Source: Fomitopsis serialis
Taxonomy: Eukaryota > Basidiomycota > Agaricomycetes > Polyporales > Fomitopsidaceae
Assembly: GCF_022376445.1 (NCBI RefSeq)
Contig: NW_025954985.1
Span: forward strand, 395,796-459,795
Reading direction: 5' to 3'
Length of the DNA stretch: 64,000 bases
In this document: positions 12,400-23,300 of the stretch, piece by piece
Layout: each line of letters opens with the position of its first letter
Numbering within the stretch: the first letter of the stretch is position 1
Made by a program: the position numbers and the translations under genes
Notes under the pieces: generated by a model
The model's input: the letters and a program-made list of their open reading frames with translations, nothing else
The model's database searches: none
Told to the model about the DNA's origin: nothing

Positions 12400-14044
12400 T
12401 CAGGACTTGTTTAACTGGTCATATTCCAGTTCTACTGGCATTGCGACCTCCCCTCCTAGACCAGGGAGTCTTTGGTTCCGTGGTACAGTCCGCGTCTGAA
12501 CCCGCTTTGAAAGGTCTGGAAGGTGGTCCGGGACATACGGAGGCTGGGAGTATGGTCAGTCCACGCACGAGATGAGAAGCGACCCGTGTGGCTTACCACA
12601 GTTAATCTATGGCGCATCCCCGTCCAGTCAACCTTCCCGTGCATGAAGGGATGATTCCGGACTTCGTCATTCCTAGCCAGCTTCTCCTTGCGACCCCTCA
12701 CGGCGATCATGCCGTACCGTTTCGCCATGTCCCGCGTGAGCATCCTGCTGACGAGGTCTTTTAGGTCGGGATCGATGTATAATCCTTTGATCCCCTTGAC
12801 TTCCCAGAAGTCACCGGGAGTCGCCTGCATGATCATGTTGTAGACCTCAGTTCCCTCGGTCCCAGGAAATGGCTGACACACGCGCGTTCAGGTCTCTTTC
12901 AATCTCGCGATGCTGAAACGAAAGACTTACCCAAGCATTGGTGACCATCTGGTATAGGATGACCGCCGCCGACCACCAGTCGCCCGCCATACGGATACCC
13001 TCGGGTAGCTTCCTCGGATCGTTGTCGAAGAACTCCGGCGCGGTGTACGGGAACGTCCCAACGTGTTTCCAGTTGAACTGGTTGGACATGAGACCCGCGA
13101 CACCAAAGTCGGCTAGTTTGAGGTACCCGTCTGCGCCCATAAGGATGTTGTGCGGCTTCAGGTCGCGATGCACAATTTTGTGCGTATGCAGAAACTCCAG
13201 CGCAAGTGTGAGGTTGGCGAAGTAGAACCGCGCGTCTTCACAGCGTAACGGGCCGTGGTCCTTCAGGAATGCGTCGAATGACTCGCACGGTGCGAGTTCC
13301 GTCAGGAGATAACAATGCCGCTCGTCCTGGAAGGTGTCGACGAGTCCGGACACGAACGGATGCCACGGAAGTTCTGCGAGCCTTTCGCGCTCGGTGTTTC
13401 TAGCCTCCAGCATCTCCCTGATAGCATTCAGATGGGCCTCATCCGTCTCGTAAGGCCTAACCCAAGTGTTCTATATTCCATATGAGCTGAATGCCACACA
13501 TATCTCCGAACGGGCTCCTCACCATCTCCGTGTGTCTTTGGGTTGACTTGTCGAGAGCTTTCAACGCGAATTGCGTCCCAGGGCGATCCAGTCGGTGATC
13601 CCTTGATTTGGTTCGCATAACGCGAACCAAGGACACGAAGCCGTAGCTACCGTCGCCTGACGTCGTGTAAGTGCCACACAGTAGTATTTGACCGACAAGA
13701 CACGCAACGTACCCAATGCGCTGACATACTCCAAGTCGCTGAGCTTGAGGGGCGTCGGACGGTTTGACCTCTTAGCAGGTGGCGCGTACGGCTTCTTGCC
13801 ATGAGCGACCTTCGATTGTTGTCCGGTTTCCCGGCGGTCGGCCTCCGGGACATCCGTGTTCGGGATTTGAGCACCCTAAGCACCCGCCGGTGAGACTTCC
13901 ATCGTTCACAAGTGCTGTACTTACTGGAGTTGGCGAGCCCGAGCGAGTGGCTCTCTTTGAGCCTTTCGATGTTCTCGTGCCACTGCCAACAGTGCGATGC
14001 TTCGACGCGTCGGCGCGGGACTCCTTCGTTCGTACGGCGGGCAT
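12400..14044 (-). CDS. AGC-like serine/threonine protein kinase
   Basis: The start at 14044 gives MPAVRTKESRADASKHRTVG, a basic Ser-rich N terminus. Splicing restores KLSDLEYVSAL then GDGSYGFVSLVR (Gly-rich loop), FALKALDK (ATP-anchoring Lys), TERERLAELPWHPFV (AGC-type alpha-C region), IVHRDLKPHNIL (catalytic loop) and LADFGVAGL (DFG). The activation segment ends GTFPYTAPEFF rather than the usual AGC GTPEYLAPE. The C lobe has AWPFPGTEGTEVYNMI and DEVRNHPFMHGKVDW. The C-terminal tail reaches PPYVPDHLPDL, like the start of an AGC tail, and ends ELEYDQLNKS at 12400 with no clear hydrophobic FxxF motif. About six introns of 45-65 bp. Key catalytic residues are intact, so it should be active; substrates are unknown. 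Confidence 0.85.
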
Positions 14045-14899
14045 AGTGTGTGTAAAGGCTGGGTGGTGGTTAGGGAGTCGATGGAGGTAGCAGAGAAAGA
14101 GGCTGTTGGTTGAGAGACGGTTGAACGCGATGCCCTTTATGCTACGCCACACCGAGGGTGGCCGAAACAAGCGCCCGGTCAAAGCGCAAGAGGCTGTCCT
14201 TGTATTCTGCATTAGGTTGTTGGTCCACGCTTGTCAAATGCAGCTTACCGTTGCGAGTGTACCAAGGGAGTGCCTGCGGTCTATGGTATGCGACCATAAG
14301 GGTAACTGGCCATTCGAAGGCGTGCAGCTTGCCTGTGGGCGGTCAGTACTGGTCAGTACGTTCGCAATCTCAGATCGGGACGGAAGCTGCCTGTGTGCTG
14401 CTGGACACAATGAGCCAGTGACAATTAGACAATGTAGGCCCGCGCCAATAATCTGCTTAGACCCAATCAGTAACCCAAAGGCGATTGCAGGCGTTCCTTG
14501 TTGACAACCTGCAGAGTGTCCTATACGACAAGTCCGGGTTAGAATGAGAAACTTGTTGCTGGGTATCACTGAGAGGCCACAAAGTATCGACTTCCGAAGC
14601 AACAATGATTGCGAGGATATCAGTTAATGAGTGCAATGATTTACGGAGATATACCATGCGAGCAGCGGAAACGACAGTGTACAATGCTAGTGCACCTAGT
14701 AGGAGATCGGAACACGTCAGCTGTCGACACTCGCTGGCGTATCCAGATGACACTCACCAGAGCGAGAAATGCAGAAAGAACAGAAACGATTACCGTATGT
14801 CTAGCGTTGACGAACTCATACACGACGGAGTACTGGACCACCGGCACACGCCCTCCAGCTCCAATTCCGAGCAGCAGCCTCCATCCAAGCGATAATTTA
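14045..14899. other. intergenic, kinase promoter side
   Basis: This stretch lies upstream of the minus-strand kinase and downstream of the LIS1 stop codon. Short frames only, without recognisable domains or RNA genes. Confidence 0.4.
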
Positions 14900-16576
14900 T
14901 CATGGCAGCCAAATCTTGATCGTCTGGTCGACGCTCCCCGATGCGACGACGTTGACAAACTTCTCAGGTTCCGCCTTGGCATCAGCGGCGACGCCGTTGG
15001 CCTTCGTGCCATCGGCGCCTTGTGGTTTGGATTGGGGACCCCATGCGAGGCACGTCACGAAATGTCCATGCGCCTGCACGGTCTTCATGCAACGGCCAGT
15101 CGTGAGCTCCCAGACGCGAATTGTGTAGTCGTCAGATGCGGAGAGGAGGAACTTGCCCGTGGGATGGAAGACGAGTGCCCGCACCCAGTTATCATGTCCC
15201 GCCTAGCAACGCGTGTAAGGACTTATCGCACTGAGGGCTGCGCAACCTACCAGACTACGAATGAGTTGACCGCCTTGGCAGTCCCATATCTTGACGGTCT
15301 TGTCTCTTGAACCAGTCGCAAGGTATGCTCCCGATCTCTTCACTCTGTCTTTATCCTGGATACCACCTGTCGTAGATCACACAACGGAGATTGCTACAGC
15401 TGACTTACTGGAAGGCCTCCAAGCTCGCGAATTGCAGTATATGCAGCAATAGGAGCAAAAGCGACGACCTCGACGACATGTTCGTGCCCACGGAACTCCA
15501 ACTTCGTCTCTCCATTCAAGGGATCGCTTAGCCGCGCAGTCTACCGAATCGAGGTGCTCAGCATCCAATTGCAGCCGGTCTGCGTGCTACATACCTGATC
15601 ATTCGAAGCACTGGCGATTAATCGACCATCGTCTGACGGCTGTACACACCGAACCCACTCAGAATGTCCGGTGATCGTGCGGACGAGGTGCCTACACGCA
15701 TGTCAATGTGGAATCGCGCAGGACATAAATGCAACTCACGTCGAAGCAACATCAAATATCCTGATGGTCTTATCTCGGCTTGCACTAACGATTTGCTGGT
15801 CGCCAGGCATGAAGCGCACCGAAGATACTGTATGGTCGTGCCCGGAGAATGTCTTCGTATTGCGCCATTCATTCTGTGCATCCCAAATCTTGATCAACAG
15901 GTCGGACGAGCAGCTCACTGGTATACCCAGGCGGCCTCAGCTATACCCAATGCACGCGGGGATAAGATGCATCAGTCATACCTAGTAGATTGCCCTTACT
16001 GTCAAAGTCAACGTCATTTACGGAACGCGTATGGCCTTTCAGCGTCCGTTCGAATTCTCCAGTTTCCCAGTCCCAGATCTTGACTGTACCATCATCGCTT
16101 GCAGACGCAATGAGGTTGAACGTCGGGTGGAACGCTACTTTCAGAACTTGTCCTCGGTGTCCCGTCAGAACATACGCTGCCGGCGCTCGCGGGACCCAGT
16201 CTGTCTGCATCTGCGCACGTTTAGCGGGTGAAACAGAAAGCTCTTCTTGCAGGGACGCATTCCGGTTCTCTAGGTCCATAATCTGGACGAGGGCATATGG
16301 CTGGTGTTAACGTGAGTATTGCCTAACGACGTACCTTCTTCTGCAGCCGTATCACGCTCGTCCATTTCTTCTCCAGCAATCCAGCATACTTGGCCTTGGG
16401 GTCGGGCGTGTACTCAATTCCAGCATCCGTCTTGAGTGAGTTGAAAGCATCCGTGAAGTTGTTCGAGTGGAGGTATTCGAGTATTGCCTTGTGACTGCAT
16501 CGATGAGTCTCGGGTACCCAGACTCGAGAAATGCGACCTACAGCTCCTCCTTCTGCCGCTCGGAGAGAAGAGACAT
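14900..16576 (-). CDS. PAC1: LIS1/PAC1/NudF nuclear distribution protein (full length)
   Basis: LIS1 binds dynein and NudE and supports nuclear migration in hyphae. The start at 16576 gives [12 protein letters not shown]; after an intron comes [20 protein letters not shown], the LisH dimerisation motif, followed by a coiled-coil region ([14 protein letters not shown]). Seven WD40 repeats follow, including [73 protein letters not shown] and [20 protein letters not shown], ending [10 protein letters not shown] at 14900. The last repeats carry an insert rich in Ala/Lys, as usual in fungal LIS1. Several short introns interrupt the repeats. The gene is divergent from the YTH gene, with about 260 bp between start codons. 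A shorter paralogue lies at 42461-43789. Confidence 0.95.
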
Positions 16577-16836
16577 GGTGCGTGTTGCTGCGAACTGGCC
16601 GGGCGACGCGTCAAAGGAGGGGCAGCATCTACCAGCGGACTGGACAGACGCGAGTACTGGGCAGACGCGACCAAGTCTCAGTCTCGCAACGACTTGCACC
16701 CAAATCACTGCCTGCCTCAAATGGCAGGGAGACCACGGACACCCCGGAGACCCTCCGGACCGCGACCACCTCGCGCGCATGCTGCATCTTTCCATCATCC
16801 CCTCGCCTTGGATTTTCTTCTCTTCAATCCGAGCGG

Positions 16837-18165
16837 ATGTCTTCGCAGTCGGGCCATACCATATCTCCCCCGCCAGTCCCTGCGTCGAACGCGGCCTCTG
16901 GCGGTAGTGGTGTTCGTCGCCACCATACAATCTCGGCTTCATCGCGTTCTAACAGAACGACCTCCAAAATCGCAATCTCCGAGCTCGAGGACCCGACTGA
17001 GCAAATCTGGAACGATGACGAGCTCGTGGATCAGGAATGGTCTGGCGGCATTGGGGCGGTAGGCGAGAAGTCGTCGCTGCACAGACAGGCGTCCTTGCCG
17101 ACGCGATATCATCGTGGTGAGTCAACCCGAGCACTATCACTGGTGTTCTGCCGATTAACCACTATCCGTTCGTTCACAAGTCCCTTACGGTAGTCAGCCA
17201 GGCTCGCATACACCCAGGACCCTCAACAGTCTGTCTGCTATTGCTGGACATGAGGGCGAGGAAGAAGAATGGGAGAGGGAGATGCGCGGCTTGCGTGACG
17301 AAGAAGAGGTACGCGTCATAGTCCTCCGCATCATGCTGTATCTTCACATTTCGCACTGACCTAGCACGGCCTCTCGACTTCTGACCATGGACATGTTGCG
17401 GACTCGTCGTCATCGGCAGCTTCGCCTCTGTCTCCGCACTTCGGTACAGGGATTTCTCATGGCCCGTCACCACCTCCGGGAGGTTCTGCCGGCGTGCGTC
17501 GGCACCAAAGTCTCAACTATCCCAATACTACTCCTGGTGTCCGACACCTGACCTCTGGCCTCAAACGTGCTGGCACAATTCAGGCGGGCCCTATGAAAAG
17601 CCAGACAAAGGGAGTGCCGTATTCCGGTGCACAGAGTCCTAGCCCGACCAATGCTGAAGAGGAATACGACAACGACAGCACGCATGCGGAGGAGGACTCG
17701 TACTTTGGACTGCCCACACAGCAAGGCCAAGGTCAGTATCCTGGCAGTCCAATCGGCAGATCGTCGCCGTGGAACACCCCCGGCAACGAATGGCGTACTC
17801 AGATGGGCGGCAGCGGCACGTCGCAGTTTGGAAGCAACGGCGGCAACATCGGAATCGACGATGTCTCGCGTGCGCTCTCTACGCTGGAGATCAACCAGCA
17901 GTATGGCGGTGCTTCTGGGGGTTTCCAGCAGGGTCAGTCCGTGCACCCTCCTCGCTTCAATCCTGCTCACCCCCCGCCCATGCAAGCTCCTGGCATGCGC
18001 GGGAACAACAACAGTTCTTCCCGCAAGCTCCAGCTTGTCACGGACTTGGATGCCCGAAATGCGCAGAGCTCGGTACAGAGTGCCTCGGCATATGTACCGC
18101 CCATCGGCCATGGCTTGCCGGCGACTTCCCAAAGTCAAATTCGCGAGCGTGAGGAGCAGCAGCAA

Positions 18166-18200
<35 letters not shown>

Positions 18201-19729
18201 GCAGCAGCATCAACAGCAACAACAGCAACACACTGGTCGGGAGCGCGCCTTCACTGCATCTGGCACCACTACCTGGGACCAGAAGGAGCGCATCTTGGGC
18301 GGACGAGCGTCAAACCCGAGTCTCCACCATTTGTACCAGAAGAACGGGGCTGGCGACATCCCGAATGTACCCCCTATCCCCTCGCAGTATCTAAACCAAG
18401 GGCAGGCACCAAGAATGGGTGTCGCGTCCCCTCCCCTCGGCAGCCAAGCACACAGCCGTGCTCAGTCCCAGAGTGGTTCGCAGAGCGGCTCGTTGGAAGG
18501 ATTTATCAGCTCTCCCATTGATGTCCCAACTTTGATTGCGACGAAGGGCTATAACCCTGTCGACTTCGATACGCGGCCTCTATTCGTAGGTATCCGGTTG
18601 ATTGTCAGCCACGAATGAGCGTACTGATCGGTCTCTTGGTTAGGCGCGGTTCTTCGTCATCAAGTCGTACACGGAGGATGACGTCCACAAGTCGCTCAAG
18701 TACGAGATCTGGAGCTCCACCGATCCCGGAAACAAGAGGCTTGATAAGGCCTTCAAGGAGAACGCCGGCAGGGGTCCGATTTACCTGTTCTTCAGCGTGA
18801 ACGCCAGGTAAGGTTTTCTCCCAGTACCTTGAATTCTGAATCTCGGAAGGCACTCACGTGCTGGATTCTAGTGGTCACTTCTGTGGCATGGCGGAAATGC
18901 TGACGCCGGTACGTTGCGTCTCCCGCGCCTCGTCTCGCTGTGTGGGTTTGTTAATGGTTCTGCAGGTGGATTATACCCGGAGCAGCACTGTATGGGCGTC
19001 GGATAAGTGGAAGGGCGTTTTCAAAGTACGCTGGATTTACGTCCGCGACATTCCCAACGCCAACCTGAGGCATATCCGCCTCAAGTACGTTTTTCCCATG
19101 TTGTCAGCGTATCATGTACTCACGGTTTACCATGTTCAGCAATACGCAGGAGCGCAAGCCAGTCACGAACTCGCGTGACACGCAAGAACTACTCCCTGAT
19201 GCAGGTCAGGAGATGCTGCGTATCTTCCACACCCATCCGGCAAGGACGTCGCTGCTGCAAGACTTCGCCTTCTATGAGGTACGAATTTAGCGGACCGATA
19301 TTATTCGCGGCTGATCGTGTGTCACACACATAGCTACAAGCCATGCAGAAGGTGCAGACTGTCCAAGTACCGGGTCAACCTCAAGGCCTTCCCCTTCCTC
19401 AGGGCGCCTCATCGCCGACCCAAACTCCCATGCCGATGCAGTCGAACAATCAGTCTCAACTCTCTTCTCCGGGCGCGTCAGGCCAGCATCCATTCGCGAT
19501 GTCGAACCCGACGGCCCTCGCATATGCCGCGCAGCACATGGGCATGCAGCAGATGAACATGAACATGATGGGAATGAACCCGCTGATGCAGATGCAGATG
19601 AACATGGGCAACATGGGCACGCCGTTCGCCAACCCGCACGCGATGCAGAGCGTCATGCGCCACCCGAGCCCCGGTCCCATGCCCGTCGGCCAAAACTTCA
19701 TGGGGCTCGGCGGCATGCCCGGGTTCTGA
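16837..19729 (+). CDS. YTH-domain (YTHDF-type) m6A RNA reader
   Basis: YTH proteins bind N6-methyladenosine in mRNA. The start at 16837 gives [20 protein letters not shown]. Spliced exons form a long disordered N-terminal half with Gly/Ser/Pro-rich stretches and a polyglutamine run at about 18157-18231 broken by one His. The YTH domain follows over several exons: [74 protein letters not shown], then [20 protein letters not shown]. The three aromatic-cage tryptophans known from human YTHDF1 correspond to EIW, VWA and DKW and are all present. The C terminus is a Met/Gln/Asn-rich tail ([15 protein letters not shown]). The polyQ and Met-rich tails suggest condensate formation, by inference only. 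Start choice: first ATG in frame with a conserved-looking exon 1. Confidence 0.93.
18155..18231 (+). repeat. CAG/CAA polyglutamine tract in the YTH gene
   Basis: Mixed CAG and CAA codons encode about 25 glutamines with one histidine. The mixed codons argue for a selected peptide tract rather than a pure unstable microsatellite. The antisense frame reads as polyleucine and is not a gene. Confidence 0.85.
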
Positions 19730-20169
19730 GTCGTCGCTCGCAGGACCGTCGCGCAAGGTGTAAGAAGAATCTACGTCTGTTTTGAATATAGAAGAAACAA
19801 GCCCGACGCAATAAGGAAAGTCGGCCTCATTCCTTGCTCTTTATCCGTTTCTCCTCCAACATATGATATCCACCCTCTGATTGTCTGTCTGTTGTTTGTC
19901 GACCGCCATCTTGTATCACCAGAAGGTTCGGCACAGGTGCTTGCTCCTCCATCTATTCTTCCGCAGCCTACTGTCATCATAATGAGTTGTTGATTCGCGA
20001 CACGATCTCCCTCTCTTTATTCCCTCTCCTACTTGATTCAACATTGCAACGTACAAATGGGACGGTACATACCAACGGACATTGATAGTCGAGTGTATTT
20101 GTCCTGATGCTCCCCAGTACTGACGTGCCTCTATGCCTACGTGCAATGTAGTCCTTATTTGAAGACGTC
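19730..20169. other. YTH 3' flank up to the LINE insertion
   Basis: About 440 bp without a supported gene. Before the insertion this stretch was continuous with 37731-37980, that is, with the 3' flank of SRP40, so YTH and SRP40 were convergent neighbours. Confidence 0.5.
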
Positions 20170-20180
20170 TAACTTAGATG

Positions 20181-20181
<1 letters not shown>
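20170..20181. repeat. target-site duplication, left copy
   Basis: TAACTTAGATGG here is repeated exactly at 37719-37730. It directly abuts the poly(T) side of the minus-strand LINE, as expected for target-primed reverse transcription. Confidence 0.85.

Positions 20182-20182
<1 letters not shown>

Positions 20183-20212
<30 letters not shown>
20183..20212 (-). repeat. poly(A) tail of the LINE (poly-T on plus strand)
   Basis: Thirty consecutive T on the plus strand follow the target-site duplication and one G, and precede the LINE 3' UTR. Position and orientation match a retrotransposed poly(A) tail. Confidence 0.9.
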
Positions 20213-20213
<1 letters not shown>

Positions 20214-20352
20214 GAGGGCTTTTACAGATGCCGACAGCGGACAATTGGTCCGCCTCGGTCATCCAGCTTGCGTACGGTATTACCCGTAAGTGCAATCCAT
20301 GGGAAAAAATGCATTTTACGCACGGTTTTTCAAAAAACCAGTGTGGGACTCT

Positions 20353-23300
20353 TCAACCGGGATCGAAATCAACGCGTAAGATCGGTGAAATACCCACTAA
20401 AAAACCTTTGCACTTCGTCCAGTCCTCTGGAAGTGCTAATTCGTCATATATGATAGCATTCCACGTGGCTAGGACCAGTTCCGGTTTTAACGCCTTATTC
20501 CCGTAGCGCTTTCGTGTAGCTTCGACATCCGTGGCCAAGCGGCTGTTTATTGTGTACACGAATCTGCTCCGTACATGTGGGACACTGTGTTCCCATCCAT
20601 CGTCTTCAGAATGGCCGATGACCCTGTCGCAACGTAATTTCCATATTAGGTGTGTTGCTTCGGATATCAATATTCTCCATAGCCGTGTTGCACCTGTCCG
20701 AATCTTACACTTTTCGTTCAGCCAAGATTTGAGTCCTAGGGCGTGTATGTCGTGCTCTGTTAGCGACGGCCAAGGCAGTCCTTTTCTTCGCCATAGAGAG
20801 GCGGTGAGTTGCCAAATTTCCTCTTGGCCTGTTGCTGGACATTCAAAAAATATATGTGCGATCGACTCAGTTTCTCCGCAGAAACTGCACAGAGCTCTGT
20901 GTTCAAATTCGGGGATTTTCTTCCAGTAGTCGCCACATTTTAGGGCTCCATGGACGTATTTCCATAGGAAAGTTGCGAAGGATCGGCTGAAATCCTTGTG
21001 CCTCGTGCTTAGCCAAATCGATTTATTTGATATAGGGTCTGTACTATCATTTTGTGCCGTCCTGCGGATTGACTCGAGGTTTCTTGTTGTAGTTCGTCGC
21101 TGAGGTGTGTTCTTCCATGCTATGATGCCTTTATATGCTAAAGCTTGCGTCAGGGACTGGAGCTTCGCTCCGGTTATGTCGAAACGAGGGTCCCGGGTCA
21201 GCGATGGAGGGGGGGCCGCCGGAAGGGTGTGTGGTCTGATGGAGGAGACAGTCTGTCGCGCCTTCTCTAGCTTCTTCCATTCGTCTTGTCGCACTATTTG
21301 CCCCAGAGATGTGCTTGCGCATCTCTGTCTGAGCCGATTTAGTAGCGCTCTTATATGGTTTGCTAAATCGACGTCAATCCACCCGTGGTCTTCCCAGGTT
21401 GGTGTCTTCCTAATCATCATGTTTAGTAATATGCTATTGGTGCTTAAAATCACTAGGGGCGCGTCCAATGGTGTGCACGACACTGCGTATAGTGCTGCAG
21501 TTAGTTCTTCAGGGACCGCTAGTTGTGAGTCAGGTTCTAGAGACTTAGGGATGGAGGCGTTTCTTTGGTCACTCTCGTTGAAGAAGGCGACGCATTGTCC
21601 TGAGTTTGTAGGTTCATCCCCATCCGTTCTTGCTTCGGGGGTGGTCCGGAAGATATAGACGCGGGTTAGCTCATCTTGAACTGCTAGGCCGGGGCGTCTT
21701 CTATTCGTTGGTGGGTCATGTATTGTGCTCGGCTTGACGAAGACGCGGAATGTTTCAGCGATACCACCTCTGGCAGTGACAGAGGGGTTGAAGGTGAGCA
21801 TGTCGCCTTCTTCTGGATGCGCGTTGTCGTTTTTAAGGGAACGGCGTGTTGTCAGGGTTAGGCCGTCTGTGTATTCGGTGGAGAGTGGGTTCCATTTAGG
21901 TAGGATCTCGCTCAAGATACGGAAAGCGGCGAGTTTGCATTTAGCTGGATGTTTGCAACCCGCTCTTCTTACGTTCTGGCATTCAGGGCATTCGCAGAGG
22001 TCCCCGCCCCAGGTTGGTGATTGTTGTGGCGGACTCGATCCACAGGTCGAGCGTGTGGATTGTAAAAGGTCAGCGACTGTAATGACATCGTGGTTATTTC
22101 GTAGACAGTCACTGACTTGCGTATTGTTTAGCCTGCGGAGAGCTTTTGTCGCTCCTATGTGATACCACGTTGGGAGCTGTTTTTTGAGTGATGCGTCGAC
22201 CTTGAGCGCCTCCAAGTGAGCCCCGTATTTCTTTGCAGTCGACATCATGTTTTTAATGTACTGTGGTAAGCCTGTTTTTCCATTTTGCGCAGGTTTCCAG
22301 CTCTGTAAGAACGTGTTCATTTGCGCTTTAGGACGGATTTCGCCGGCATCCTTTGTGACGTGTTTGTTTATTATGGCATCCACTGCGAAGGCCCACGTTG
22401 GCCGTGAGGTGCCTATGTTAAGGTAGCGTTTTAGCCACATCAAGTTTATCGCTTCATTTCTAGACTCGATATCTAGTAATCCTAGGCCTCCTTCTTTAAT
22501 GGGACGGTGTAAAGTTGCAAGATTTATTGGGGGGACACCATCTGTTCCCCACATAAAGGTCCGTATCATTTTTATCAGTTCAGTCTCCACTGACTTGGGC
22601 ATCCCCTGTACCATCGTTAGGTATTGTGATATACCTCCGGGTCCCATCTGGACAATATGTCGTTTTCCAATCATGGACGGTCGGCATTTTCCCCATCTCT
22701 CGAGAAAAAGACTGATCTTCGTTAGGGCTGGTGTCCATACTCCGACCTGATCGACATGGTTCCCGATCCATGCTCCTAGGACCCGGATCGGTTCACCGTC
22801 GCATGCGATTCGTATGTGTTGTGGGATTGTGTCTGCCGTTTGCTTACTCGGGTCTAGGGATCTCGTGTTGATTACAGCGGTCCTGTACTGTTCTGATCCC
22901 ACTGGTACTATTTCAGTTTTGTTGTCGTTGAATTTTGCTCGCGACGCGGTGCACCATAATGTGAGGATTCTCCAAAGTTCTGCCCAGCTGTCATGTTTTG
23001 ACAAGAAAGTAGAGGTGTCATCCGCGAAGAGTTTGGTTATTAGTCTGTCTGCCGCACCGGGGACCTGGAAGCCTCGGAGAGTGGAGCGGCGTAACACCGT
23101 TGCTAATGGTTCAATAGCCATATCAAATAGTAGGCAAGAGAGGGGGTCACCTTGTCGGACACCTCGTATTACGTCGAAGAAAGTACTCGTTTCACCATTC
23201 ACGATGGCTTTAGTGCGGGCATGTTTGTACAGTGCTCTGATTTTTGCGATGAAGTGTTTCGGTATGTGGTACATTTCTAGAGTACGCCACAGGTATGTGT

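Noticed and set aside
17467..18231. Minus-strand frame beginning with polyleucine
   Set aside because: Antisense of the polyglutamine tract in the YTH gene, not a signal peptide.
20183..20212. Poly-T run as a simple microsatellite
   Set aside because: Better explained as the LINE poly(A) tail because it lies between a target-site duplication and the 3' UTR.
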